Shown here: positions 44,751-53,628 of the stretch, in pieces
Layout of the letters: every line of letters starts with the position of its first letter
How positions within the stretch are numbered: position 1 is the first letter of the stretch
Source of the DNA: Gp6-AA40 sp963723495
GTDB taxonomy: Bacteria; Acidobacteriota; Vicinamibacteria; Vicinamibacterales; UBA2999
Length of the DNA stretch: 64,000 nt
Reading direction: 5' to 3'
Assembly: GCA_963723495.1 (NCBI GenBank)
Contig: CAVRQR010000009.1
Coordinates: forward strand, 124,001 to 188,000
Program-made: the position numbers and the translations under genes
The notes under the pieces: generated by a model
What the model was told of the DNA's origin: nothing
The model's database searches: none
What the model saw: the letters and a program-made list of their open reading frames with translations, nothing else

Positions 44751-44766
44751 ACTACAATGTGGTAGT
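44751..44766. promoter_or_regulatory. Probable PadR operator/promoter
   Basis: ACTAC-AATGTG-GTAGT is a perfect inverted repeat ending one base before the padR ATG at 44768. It overlaps TACAAT (44753-44758), a possible -10. A TTGTGACA word (44732-44739) lies in the IS110 remnant at roughly -35 spacing. Autoregulation by PadR is likely. Confidence 0.5.
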
Positions 44767-44767
44767 A

Positions 44768-45082
44768 ATGCAGCTCGGGGAATTCGAATACCTCATGTTG
44801 ACCGCCGTGGCGCGGCTCGGAGAGGGCGCCTACGGCGTCGCCATCCGCCAGGAGATCGAGGACGCCACGGGCCGCCCCTGCTCCCTCGGTGCGCTCTACA
44901 CCACCATCGATCGACTGGAGACGAAAGGTCTCATCAAGACATCGATGGGCGATCCGACGCCACAGCGCGGCGGGCGTCCGAAGCGCATGGTGCGTCTGAC
45001 GCCAAAGGGAACAGAAGCGGCAGCTGCCTTCTATCAGGCGGTCCTCCGCGTGAGTCGCGGCGTGACATGGGCGAGCAAATGA
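44768..45082 (+). CDS. PadR-family transcriptional regulator (solo)
   Basis: 104 residues from ATG 44768. MQLGEFEYLMLTAVARLGEG, AYGVAIRQEIEDATGRPCSL, GALYTTIDRLETKGLIKTSM and RPKRMVRLTPKGTEAAAA show the winged helix and the start of the C-terminal helix. In Acidobacteriota such PadR genes usually precede a MacB/FtsX permease; here no permease follows, so the partner may have been lost, possibly with the nearby IS110 event. Confidence 0.85.
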   Translation: MQLGEFEYLMLTAVARLGEGAYGVAIRQEIEDATGRPCSLGALYTTIDRLETKGLIKTSMGDPTPQRGGRPKRMVRLTPKGTEAAAAFYQAVLRVSRGVTWASK

Positions 45083-45167
45083 AGTGCCGGCGATGATGAC
45101 GCGAGTCTGTGCTGGCGATCTCGATGCAGCAGCGACGGCGCGAGCACGCCATCGTCGCACGCTGACA

Positions 45168-45602
45168 TCAGGCGTCGATGCCGATCTGTTTCAGGTGGTG
45201 CTTCAGGTGTCGCACGTAGTCGGTCGCGATGAATTCCAGCGTGACATCACCATCAGGTGAGTGCCACACGTGACCAAGTGCGGCGTCGTCGAGTGACTCG
45301 ATCACCGTCGCAAGGTGACGGTTGTACGCGGACCACAAGATGATGATCTCGCTCCACGGTGTCTGCTGGTAGCGATTCAGACGGACCCAGTTGTCCTGCT
45401 CGTATCCCGGGAAGCTGAGCTCCGATTGCAGTTGAAGCCGCATGAAGCGCTGGTGATTGTTCGCAGCCGAGTCGATGAGGTGCCCAAGGATTTCCTTCTT
45501 CGACCACTTGTTGGCAGCCGGCTTCTGCGCGGCGATGTCTTCGGGGATGGCGTGCAGGCGAGGGAGTGCGCTCGCGACGACCGACGAGAGAGAACTGACC
45601 AT
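45168..45602 (-). CDS. DinB-family protein
   Basis: 144 residues from ATG 45602. AANKWSKKEILGHLIDSAAN gives the first metal His, and TLEFIATDYVRHLKHHLKQI gives the C-terminal His pair. This is the DinB/YfiT metal-binding four-helix family, distinct in sequence from the one at 40573. YfiT-like members act on bacillithiol or other thiols. No operon partner is evident. Confidence 0.82.
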   Translation of the reverse strand: MVSSLSSVVASALPRLHAIPEDIAAQKPAANKWSKKEILGHLIDSAANNHQRFMRLQLQSELSFPGYEQDNWVRLNRYQQTPWSEIIILWSAYNRHLATVIESLDDAALGHVWHSPDGDVTLEFIATDYVRHLKHHLKQIGIDA

Positions 45603-45683
45603 GCACAACCCTAGCGGACTCGCGAGCGACGTTCAAGATCGGCGCGACAGCGACGGCGCTGACGCTGTGGACGGTGGAGTGAC

Positions 45684-47319
45684 CTATTTCAGCGTGAACG
45701 TCATCTGCACCTGGACAGCGACGCGGACTGGCTCGCCGTTGCGCGTGCCGGGCTGAAACGTCCACCGCTTCATCGCATCGACGGCCTGCTGATCGAGACC
45801 GTACGTCGCATCGAGCGACTGCATGATGCTGACATCGCCGACCGAGCCATCGGTCAGCACGACCGCCTCGAGAAGCACATCGCCCTGAACCTTGGCATCC
45901 ATCGCGGCCGGTGTGTACTGCGGACGTTCTTCGTACACGGGGATCGGCATCGTGAGGTGCGTGGATCCATTCTGCTGCGATCTGACGGGTGCCAGCCTGG
46001 CCGCGAGCTCTTGTGCTGAGGCGGCCGTGAAATTCCCGGTGATAAAGGCGTTGTCGCCGATCGGCGACTTGAGCGTCGGTGCCGAGATGACGTTGCCGTT
46101 GAGCACGATGGCCACTGGCTTGCCGAGATGTGCGGTTGTCGCTGTTCGTATCCGCGTTGACGCTTGACTGCTGAACCGCACATCAATCCCGAAGTGTCCA
46201 CCCATGTCGATGACGCGCGTGCTCGTCACGTCGGCATCGGTGGCGAGCGTCGTCGTGTGCAGGTAGACCTGGCGGTCCGAACCCGGCACGGACGAACCTT
46301 TCAAGCCGGTTGCCGGCGCGGTTTCGGCCAGCCTGATCTCGAGCCGTGCTCCCGACTGCGCCAACTGCAGCGAGTGAGTCAAGATCGAGCGGTAGTGCTC
46401 GTGTGGCACCGAGCGCCGCGCTGCCCGTCACGATAGCCAGCACCGAAATCGTCCACGCGAGTCGTCGAAATGACATGTGAGTCTCCTTCGAGAGTTCCTG
46501 GAACCGCGATTTCAGGTGCCGTCGCCGCAGGAAGGCGATCGACATCGAGGCGCTGATGCCGCGATCGGCAAATGTCAGCAACGTGTTCATGTAGGTGCGC
46601 TTCGACACTGCACTCGAGACGACGAGTCGATCGATCACGTGTTCGCGCGCGAGCTGTACCTGCTCGACGAGCCACCAGACAGCGGGATGAAACCAGAACA
46701 ACACCCGAAGATGCTCCTCGAGCACGATCCACATCCAGTCGCGTCGGGCCACGTGGAGCAGTTCGTGATGGGCGACGGCACACTGGGCCTCAGTGCCGAG
46801 TTCGCGGAATCGCTGCGGCAACAGGATCACCGGGCGCAGGAGGCCAAAGGTGACCGGCTGCTCGAGCGCCTGCGACCATCGAAACTCGGCGCGTGGCGCC
46901 AGCGATGTCCTGAGCGCTTCGACTTCCACCCCGAGCGTTGCGGGTGTGCTCCGATGCCGCTGCTGCCGCAGGCCCCACGCGGCTGCCAGCAGCCTCGTGA
47001 GCCCGAGACAGAGGCCGGCACACCAGATCCACAGGATCCCGACATTCATCGCCGCCGGCGCGGGGTTGACGATTACCGCCTGTTGGTGCGCGATGCTCGC
47101 GGAAACGAACGCAACGGACAAAGCGATCGGCTCGCGCTGTGCTGGCGCGAGGACAGGAAGGAGGAGGCACAGGAGCCCGACGCCGCGCCAGTAGGCAAAG
47201 CGCAGCGCCGGAGCGGTCCCGCGAAACAGGAGCGTCGCCGCCACCGCTGCGACGGACACGACGAGCAGGATCTGCGCGCTGTAGATGGCGAGGGCGTGAG
47301 CTGCGGGATGCATCTGCAT
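45684..47319 (-). CDS. BlaR1-like M56 metallopeptidase with SecD-like and TonB domains (one frameshift)
   Basis: About 544 residues. The N-terminal membrane part (IYSAQILLVVSVAAVAATLL and others) carries the zinc protease motif AHHELLHVARRDW. After the last helix (LAWTISVLAIVTGSAALGA) a base is gained near 46378 and the frame continues as THSLQLAQSGARLEIRLAE. Next is a segment like the SecDF P1 head (GKPVAIVLNGNVISAPTLKS, ITGNFTAASAQELAARL). A TonB C-terminal domain closes it (VSIMQSLDATYGLDQQAVDA). The ATG overlaps the blaI stop. Signal-dependent cleavage of BlaI is the expected role. Confidence 0.82.
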
Positions 47320-47694
47320 CACTCGGCGTCGTCGATGAGCCGGCGCAGCTCTTCGCGTTCGCTCTCGGATAGGTCGGTGGAGGTGACCAGGTGCGCCAGC
47401 AGAGGCGCGGATGATCCGTCGAACACGCGCTCGACGAACTCCCGGACCATGGCGGTCACGACCCGGCGCTCGGGAATGGCTGCCCGATACCGGTAGGCGC
47501 GCCCGTCGAGCGCCTTCTTCAGATAGCCCTTGCCTTCGAGCGTATTCATCATCGTCATCACGGTCGTATAGGCGACGGGACGGCGCTCGCGGAGCGTCTC
47601 GTAGACCTCGCGGACAGAGGCGTCTTTCTGCCGCCACACGACTTTCATGATGGTCGAGTTCCTGCGCGCCGAGATTGGGCAGATTGCGAATCAT
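47319..47694 (-). CDS. BlaI/MecI-family repressor (one frameshift)
   Basis: About 124 residues. It starts at ATG 47694 (MIRNLPNLGAQEL). A base gained near 47658 moves the frame to IMKVVWRQKDASVREVYETL, then RPVAYTTVMTMMNTLEGKGY and DLSESEREELRRLI. These are the winged helix and C-terminal helices of BlaI-type repressors. It precedes the M56 gene with an ATGA overlap, the standard blaI-blaR arrangement. A strong promoter/operator lies just upstream (47738-47772). Confidence 0.85.
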
Positions 47695-47710
47695 GTCTTG
47701 TCCGTTAGTC

Positions 47711-47728
47711 GTCCGGCTTCGGCCGGAC
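47711..47728. repeat. REP-like hairpin GTCCGGC-TTCG-GCCGGAC
   Basis: A perfect 7-bp stem with a UUCG-type loop in the blaI leader, same stem as at 11590-11607. Placed in the 5' UTR, it could also affect blaI translation. Confidence 0.6.
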
Positions 47729-47737
47729 CACCATGTC

Positions 47738-47772
47738 TACTAGTCGTATAGTACTTGCAGACTAGTTGTCAA
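47738..47772 (-). promoter_or_regulatory. blaI promoter with BlaI operator
   Basis: On the minus strand TTGACA (47772-47767) and TATACG (47750-47745) are spaced 16 bases. TACTA-N6-TAGTA (47738-47753), a perfect inverted repeat of the BlaI/MecI operator kind, covers the -10. The -35 overlaps the stop codon of the upstream MBL-fold gene. Confidence 0.7.
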
Positions 47773-49379
47773 GGACGGGATGCGGCGGCCTCGAACGTGG
47801 CCCACGGAATGGGGCGTCCGTGCATCGGCACCAAGCTGCGCGACATCGAGCTTCAGCTTGCGGACGGCGTTGAAGAAGCTGCGCTGATCTCCTGAGATCG
47901 TGGCGGGCATGGGATCCAGCGTGTTGACGAGATCCGCTTCGAGCAGCATCCGTTCGCAGGCAGGTACGCCATCAGCATCCCTTCGACGTGCTGAAGCGGA
48001 TTCACATAGTGGATCTGCATCGTTCGGGTGCCGTCGGTGATGACGTAGTTCTCTCTGACCGTCTCGAAGTAGTAGCCTTCGGCCAGCTCGGTCGGCGGCC
48101 AGAGCGACACCATGTCGGGCCGCAGCGTGCGCGGAACGTAGTTGATGACGTCGCGGTTGAGAAAGTCGAAGTTCTTCCAGTGTGTGACGACGGTTGCGCC
48201 GATGTGGTTGTACGCGCGCAGCCCGCCGGTGTGGTCGAAGTGCTGATGCGAGTTGACCACGAAGCGGATCGGCTTGTCGGGAATCAGCCGCGACGACTTC
48301 CTCGATGACGGCGAGGCTGCGCGCTTCGCTGAGCGGCGCATCGAAGACGGCGATAAAGGTGGCGAATTCGACGGCGACGCTGTTGTGCGTACCGCCGGCC
48401 AGCAGGTACACGCCGTCGGCCAGCTTCTCCATCTCGACGCGCATCGGGAACGCCTGCCGATCGCACTGACTCCGGAACAGCCACCGGGTCCGGACAGACG
48501 TTGGCGCTGCACATCCTTGAGCGTCCCGCCGAACGCGTTGTGTCCGGCGGTGATGGCCTGCGCCCCGAAGTTGTCGTCCCACCCCTGATGCGAGTGCCAG
48601 CCGGTGGGGAACCTGATGCCGTTGCCGAGGGTCACGTAGCTGGCGTTGGTGAACTCATGTTCGTAGTTCATGTCGCCGAGCGTCTCGCTCGGGACCCAGG
48701 TGTGAATTCGCTGCAGCAGGTTCTCCTTGTTGATCGTCGCGTCGATGCGGTACTTGCCCCAGGTAATCGACACGACGCGCATGCGCTCGGGGGAGACCTC
48801 AGGCCCGTCGCGGCCCATCTCGCCAAGCTCCCAGCGCCACACGGCCTTCGGGTTCGCGCCGGGAAGCGCCGCGGCCTTCAGGAAACCGTGCGGGTTCAGC
48901 ACGAGTTCGACGGGGAAGATCTCGGCGATGTCCGGCGGGAGTGCGACTGGCGGCGATCCGGCTCCGTCCATGTACCACGCGTGCGTGCCATTCAGCATGA
49001 ACGTCTGGTGCGCGTTCTTCTGCAGTGGGCCGTCTTCCCAGCCGATGCCGTACTTCCAACCCGCCGGGTTGAGGCCCGGCTTCCGATCGAACTCTTCCTT
49101 CATCGACCAGGTGTCCCAGTTCATCGTCCGCGTGTAGTTGGCCATCGAATCGATGCGCGGCCAGTCGACGTTGCGCGCCGACTCTCGGGCCTGACCGAGT
49201 GCGCCTGAATAGGCTGTTCCGCCGATGGTGACGCACCGCAGGTTGTCGGTGCCGATGGCCTGGCGTGCCGCAGACAGGATCGGTGCAGGGTCGAGGTACC
49301 CGGGCGGCAGTTGCCGCTGCGTTGCGACGACGGCACCCGTCAGCATGACGGCGGCGAGAACGGCAAAGACCCTCATCAT
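47769..49379 (-). CDS. Exported metallo-beta-lactamase-fold protein (several frameshifts)
   Basis: About 536 residues. A signal peptide (MMRVFAVLAAVMLTGAVVAT) precedes an unassigned domain of about 280 residues (RCVTIGGTAYSGALGQ, MRVVSITWGKYRIDATINKE). The MBL fold starts MEKLADGVYLLAGGTHNSVA (another frame, near 48430) and continues IRFVVNSHQHFDHTGGL, the HxHxDH zinc motif. Two more shifts occur near 47960 and 47820, and the end VPMHGRPIPWATFEA stops at 47769. The net length is a multiple of three, so indels balance. Hydrolase; substrate unknown. Confidence 0.75.
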
Positions 49380-49483
49380 GACGTCTCCCTCGCGCGTATC
49401 GGTGGTTCAGACTCCGGTGCGCGATTCTCTCATGTGCAACTTCCCGAAATCTGATAAATAAGGAGCCACGCAGAGGTGTACCG

Positions 49484-49996
49484 ATGGCCCAGGTTCGACG
49501 TCTCGTGGGTTTCGTGGCTGCCGTTGTCGTGCTGATCCTGGTATTTGGCGGCGGCTGGGTGACCGGACGCTTCGGCATCGGTGATGCGGCCGTCGAGCCG
49601 TCGTCGCTCAGCGATCTCGAGCGGCAGTTCACTGAGCGCATGCGGAACGTGACGCTCCGCGGCTCCTTCACGGTCGATGGACGCGAGGGCCCGCCGCGGG
49701 AGGATCGCTACGACATCGAAAGCGTCGAGAAGGTCGGCGATGACCTATGGCGGTTCAACGCCGGCATGTCGTGCTGCGGCGTCAACGGCACCATCCCGAT
49801 GGTCATCCCGATGCGGTTCATTGGTGACACGCCGGTCATCATGATGACCGACACCAGCATTCCGGGGATCGGCACGTTCACCGTCAGGCTTTTCTTCTAC
49901 GGCGATCGCTATGCCGGCTCATGGCAGCACGGCAAGGTTGGCGGGTTGATGTCGGGGCGGATCGAGAAGCGCGCTCCGGCGACGTCTGGTTCATAG
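49484..49996 (+). CDS. Membrane-anchored protein of unknown function
   Basis: 170 residues with one N-terminal helix (LVGFVAAVVVLILVFGGGWV), then an outer domain with GDDLWRFNAGMSCCGVNG, TIPMVIPMRFIGDTPVIMMT, IPGIGTFTVRLFFYGDRYAG and a C-terminal GKVGGLMSGRIEK. The beta-strand pattern resembles a lipocalin-like barrel, but I do not recognise a named family. The Cys-Cys pair may be redox-active or structural. It is divergent from the MBL-fold gene. Confidence 0.65.
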   Translation: MAQVRRLVGFVAAVVVLILVFGGGWVTGRFGIGDAAVEPSSLSDLERQFTERMRNVTLRGSFTVDGREGPPREDRYDIESVEKVGDDLWRFNAGMSCCGVNGTIPMVIPMRFIGDTPVIMMTDTSIPGIGTFTVRLFFYGDRYAGSWQHGKVGGLMSGRIEKRAPATSGS

Positions 49997-50000
49997 CCAG

Positions 50001-50020
50001 GGCGGGTCTGAAGATCCGCC
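50001..50020. repeat. REP-like hairpin GGCGGGTC-TGAA-GATCCGCC
   Basis: An 8-bp stem with one G-T pair and a TGAA loop, between the convergent genes at 49996 and 50027; related to 43127-43148. Confidence 0.55.
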
Positions 50021-50026
50021 GCGCTA

Positions 50027-50833
50027 CTAGCGCAGGACCTGTTCGAAGAAGGCGAGCGCGCGCGGATCGCGCGACTGGCCCAACCAGAACATCGCCTGTT
50101 TGCGCACGGCCGCGTCGCGATGACTGCGGGCGACTTCAATGAGCTTCGGTACGCCCTCGTCTTTCGGCAGCTGACTCAACGCGAACACGGCTTTCTTCCT
50201 CACGTCGGTCTCCGGATCTTCGAGCCCGAGCGTGATCGTACCGACCGCCTTGTCACCCGCCCGTTGCGCAACCCAGAAAAGCGCGGTGCCGCGAACGTTG
50301 CTGTTGCGGCTGTCACGAGCGAGCGCAATCAGGCGCTCGGTGGCGCGCGCGTCGGCGTGCAGGGCGATCGCCGTGATGGCCGTGTTCCCCACTCGACGCG
50401 AGCCATCTGCCGCGAGCGTCTCCAGATAGTCGACGCTGTCGGCCGCGCGCACGCCAGTCAGCCAGTGGAGGGTGAGTCCGCCGGCGTCGAGCGGGCACTC
50501 CGGTGAGGCCAGGCGAATCTGCTGCACGTCGCGGCCGGTGAACCGATAGAGCACCATGATCGTGTCCGGACCTTCGAGCTTCAGCGGTCCGACGCGAGTG
50601 CGCCCCGTCATGCCATCCGCGGCCCAGCACCCGGCTTCGCGGTCGCTCCCATTGACGGCAACGGCGTAGCCGACCCACGCCGGCCCGGGAGTGCGCGCCA
50701 TGAGTGCATTGATCTCGCGATCGATCGATTGTGTCGCTGCTCGTGTCTCGAGAGTTCCGTTGACGACCGCCGGTGCCTGCGCAAGCACGGGCGCCGCGAT
50801 GAGCATGAAGACGGTGGCCACGAGTCTTGTCAT
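50027..50833 (-). CDS. Exported HEAT-repeat protein
   Basis: 268 residues from ATG 50833 with a signal peptide (LVATVFMLIAAPVLAQ). The N-terminal half is unassigned (GPAWVGYAVAVNGSDRE). The C-terminal half has HEAT units such as VRGTALFWVAQRAGDKAVGT, VRKKAVFALSQLPKDEGVPK and VRKQAMFWLGQSRDPRALAF. A scaffolding or binding role at the envelope is likely. It is the last gene of the sigma/anti-sigma/HEAT operon, 35 bp after the longer HEAT protein gene. Confidence 0.78.
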   Translation of the reverse strand: MTRLVATVFMLIAAPVLAQAPAVVNGTLETRAATQSIDREINALMARTPGPAWVGYAVAVNGSDREAGCWAADGMTGRTRVGPLKLEGPDTIMVLYRFTGRDVQQIRLASPECPLDAGGLTLHWLTGVRAADSVDYLETLAADGSRRVGNTAITAIALHADARATERLIALARDSRNSNVRGTALFWVAQRAGDKAVGTITLGLEDPETDVRKKAVFALSQLPKDEGVPKLIEVARSHRDAAVRKQAMFWLGQSRDPRALAFFEQVLR

Positions 50834-50868
50834 CACGAACCTCAATTCGAGCAGCGTGAAACGCCCAC

Positions 50869-52193
50869 CTACTTGAGCAGCTCCATCAGGTAGTCTCTCG
50901 CTGCCGGTGAACGCATCAATGACAGCTTCTGGACGATCCGGCCTTTGAGCTCACGGTCGGTTTCCTTGCGCGCGAGCGCCACGAGCGTTTCGGCGTTCTG
51001 CTGTATGAACAGCGCGTCGATGGCCGCCTCCTTGAGCTCGGTGTTGGTCTGGCGGTTGTAGACGTTCAGGATCGCGTCGGCAGTCCGTTCACGTCCCAGC
51101 AAGCCGAGCTGATGGATCGCCCGCCGGCGCAGCTCCATATTCGAGATCGTTGTTGGCGACCTCGATGAGACGCGCCGAGTCACCAGCCAGGAAGAGCGCC
51201 TGAATCATCTGTTCCTTGACGTCGGCGTCGGTCTCCTTCGAATAGAGCTGCCACACCTCGTCTCGTGCACCCATGATCCCGAGCTGTCGAACGGCCTCCG
51301 CGCGCAGCTCCGGCGACTTCTCGCCCGTAGCGGCCGCGAGCACGCGCTCGCGATCGCCGCTGATCATGTAGCTCCGAAGGATCTGCCGCTTGACCTCGAT
51401 GTCGGTCGAGGCCGAGTAGATCTCGCCGAGCAGCTGACGATTGGCCTGAGAACCGTATATGCCGAGATATTGAACGGCCTTCATCTGCAGGTCCGGGTTG
51501 GAGCCGCCGCGAGCCACGTTCGTGAGCACCTGACGCGCTCGTGGAGCGTTGCTCTGCGCCAGCACGAACAGCGCGCGCTCCTTGAGGCGCGGCGAGCTCG
51601 CGCCCTGCAGCAGCTTCTCGAGCATCGGGATGGCCTGGTCCGGGTCCTGATGCTGGAGTCCCTGAATGGCCAGCAGTTTGAGTTCCTCGTCTGTCTGCAC
51701 GTCGGGGGACACCGGTTGACCTGCTCGCTGTCGCACCTGGATTTCGAGTGCACGCGCATCGCCGAGCCAGCGGCTCGCCGGATACCCCTTGAGCAGTTCG
51801 GCGACCGACGTCAGTGCCTCAGTCTGCCGGTTCAACTTGTCGAGTGAATACGCGCGCCAGTACAGCGCCGCATCGGCTCGCGGCGCCTTTGCCGAGACCA
51901 GGGTCGTGAAGCGCTCGACCGCTCGCGTCCACTGCGCGCGCTCGATGGCGTCCTGACCCTGCTCGTACATCTGCTCGTAGCGCTCGCGCGCCTGTTCCGC
52001 TCGTTCGCGCGCCTGTTCGGCATCGCTCGCGTTGCTGCTCGGCCTGCTCGCGCTGACGGTCCGCACGCTCGCGGGTGTTCTGTCCTACCTGCTCTTCGAG
52101 CACGAGCGCCTGCTCCGCAGCCGCAGCCGCCGGCATGACGAGCGCCACAGCCACTGCCGTCGCGACGATCCATTCGACCATCTGCCTCTTCAT
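50869..52193 (-). CDS. Exported coiled-coil/TPR/HEAT-repeat protein (two frameshifts)
   Basis: About 440 residues from ATG 52193. After a signal peptide (IVATAVAVALVMPAAAAA) comes a Glu/Gln/Arg-rich coiled coil (RERADRQREQAEQQRE), interrupted by one extra base near 52030. A short TPR-like stretch follows (AIERAQWTRAVERFTTLVS), then HEAT repeats (LQMKAVQYLGIYGSQANRQL and others). A second extra base near 51147 joins ARLIEVANN to ISNMELRRRAIHQLG. The net excess of two bases agrees with the gene length. Operon position suggests an extracytoplasmic partner of the sigma system. Confidence 0.75.
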
Positions 52194-52198
52194 CGTCA

Positions 52199-52937
52199 TT
52201 ACCATCCTCGTTCCCTGATCTCTGCCGCCACGACGCGCACCCGGAACATGAGGTCCTGATCGTCGATGCGCCGACGCAGCCGGTTCAGCTCCTCGGGTGC
52301 GATATCCGCCGGGCCATTGGCCACTTCCACGAGGACGCGTTCGAGGTCCTCGAGCAACATGCCGATCTCAGCGTCTCCAACCTGCAATGCCGACCGCCGA
52401 TACAACCGGCCGGCGGCGACGAGATCGGCTGCACGTGCCCGGTCCCCGACCGCCGGTGCGCCGACCTCGACGTCGGCATTCACCAGTTCCACGAGCATGC
52501 GCTGTGAACGCTCGAGGTGATCCTCGACCTCCGCACGCAGCAGTCGCTCGGTCAACATCGGGTCGTCGACCTCCGCTGTCGACGATTCCTGCGCTGGGCG
52601 ATCCCAGACCCGACCGGCCGCGAACGCCGCGACGAGAAGAACGCCGATGCTCGCGGCCACCGCCAGCCGCGGCATCATCGCGTTCCAGCCCGCGCGCCAC
52701 GTCTGCTGGACGGGCAGGAGCGGTTCGATCCGTGCCCACATCTCGCGTTCGAACCCGCTCGGTGGCTCGTTGATCGGCGTCACTGTCAACGGCTGTCAGC
52801 ACGGCGCGCAGTTCCCGATCGAGGGCGCGGCATTCCTCGCACTGCTCGAGGTGGATCCGCGTGCGCGAGCGGTCGTCATCAGAGCCCTCCCCGTAGAAGT
52901 CGAGCAGCAGTTCTTCGTCCGTCAGGTGACGCATCAT
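52199..52937 (-). CDS. Membrane anti-sigma factor with zinc-finger (one frameshift)
   Basis: About 245 residues from ATG 52937, which overlaps the sigma-factor stop. The N-terminus has DEELLLDFYGEG and IHLEQCEECRALDRELRAV, the HxxxCxxC anti-sigma zinc finger. An extra base near 52785 leads to the next frame, VTPINEPPSGFEREMW, then one membrane helix (LAVAASIGVLLVAAFAAGRV) and an outer domain of helices (LVAAGRLYRRSALQVGD). It would hold the ECF sigma at the membrane until a signal arrives. Confidence 0.82.
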
Positions 52938-53526
52938 CGGCTCCGGCAACAGCCGACTCCTTCCTTGAATGGCGCCAGCGCCGCGCGCATCTTCCGGACG
53001 GCGCGAAAGACGCTGTGCTTGGTCGCGCTGGTGTTGAGACCGAGCGCGACACCGATCTCGCTGATCGACATGCCCTCGATATGTCGGAGCATGAACGCTG
53101 ACCGCTCGAGCGTCGTCAGACGCCGCAATGTCTGATCGATTCGATGTACCGATCTCACCCGCCAGCACCTGGCGATCCGGTTCGGCATCGGTCGACTCGA
53201 TCCAGCCGCTGGTCGCTTCCTGATCGAAGGTGCTCGGGTCGTAGGCTGGTTCCCGACGACGCGCGGTCCGGAGGTGATCGATGGCGCAATTGATGGCAAT
53301 TCGCGTCAACCACGTTCGCACGTTGGCTCGAGCCTCGAATCGGCCGAGCTGCGCGTGCGCCTTGAGCCATGTGTCCTGGACCACGTCCTGTGCATCCTCA
53401 ACGTTCCGCGTCAACCGATACGACGATGCGGAACAGATAGCGGCTGTGCCGCTCCACGAGCGCACGAAAGGCGTCTCGGTCGCCGTTTCTGGCCATGGCG
53501 ACGGCCGTTTCGTCGCTCTCGTGCAT
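52934..53526 (-). CDS. ECF sigma-70 factor (two frameshifts)
   Basis: About 197 residues from ATG 53526 (MHESDETAVAMARNGDRDA). An extra base near 53414 leads into region 2 (YRLTRNVEDAQDVVQDTWLK, RTWLTRIAINCAIDHLRTAR). A second near 53150 leads into region 4 (TTLERSAFMLRHIEGMSISE, then GVALGLNTSATKHSVFRAVR). The excess of two bases fits the length exactly. Its TGA overlaps the anti-sigma ATG. It would direct RNA polymerase to stress or envelope genes, probably including its own operon. Confidence 0.85.
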
Positions 53527-53584
53527 CCTGAGAACTTAGACGGTAACCAACGCGGCCGGTTGGCTGGCGAAAATTGGCGGTTTC

Positions 53585-53603
53585 GGCGAGTCTTCGACTC
53601 GCC
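53585..53603. repeat. Hairpin GGCGAGTC-TTC-GACTCGCC
   Basis: A perfect 8-bp stem with a TTC loop between the permease 3' end and the sigma operon. TTT follows on the plus strand, so termination would favour plus-strand reading; possibly another REP-like element. Confidence 0.5.
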
Positions 53604-53628
53604 TTTCGAGAGGACCGGTCTCCGGGAT

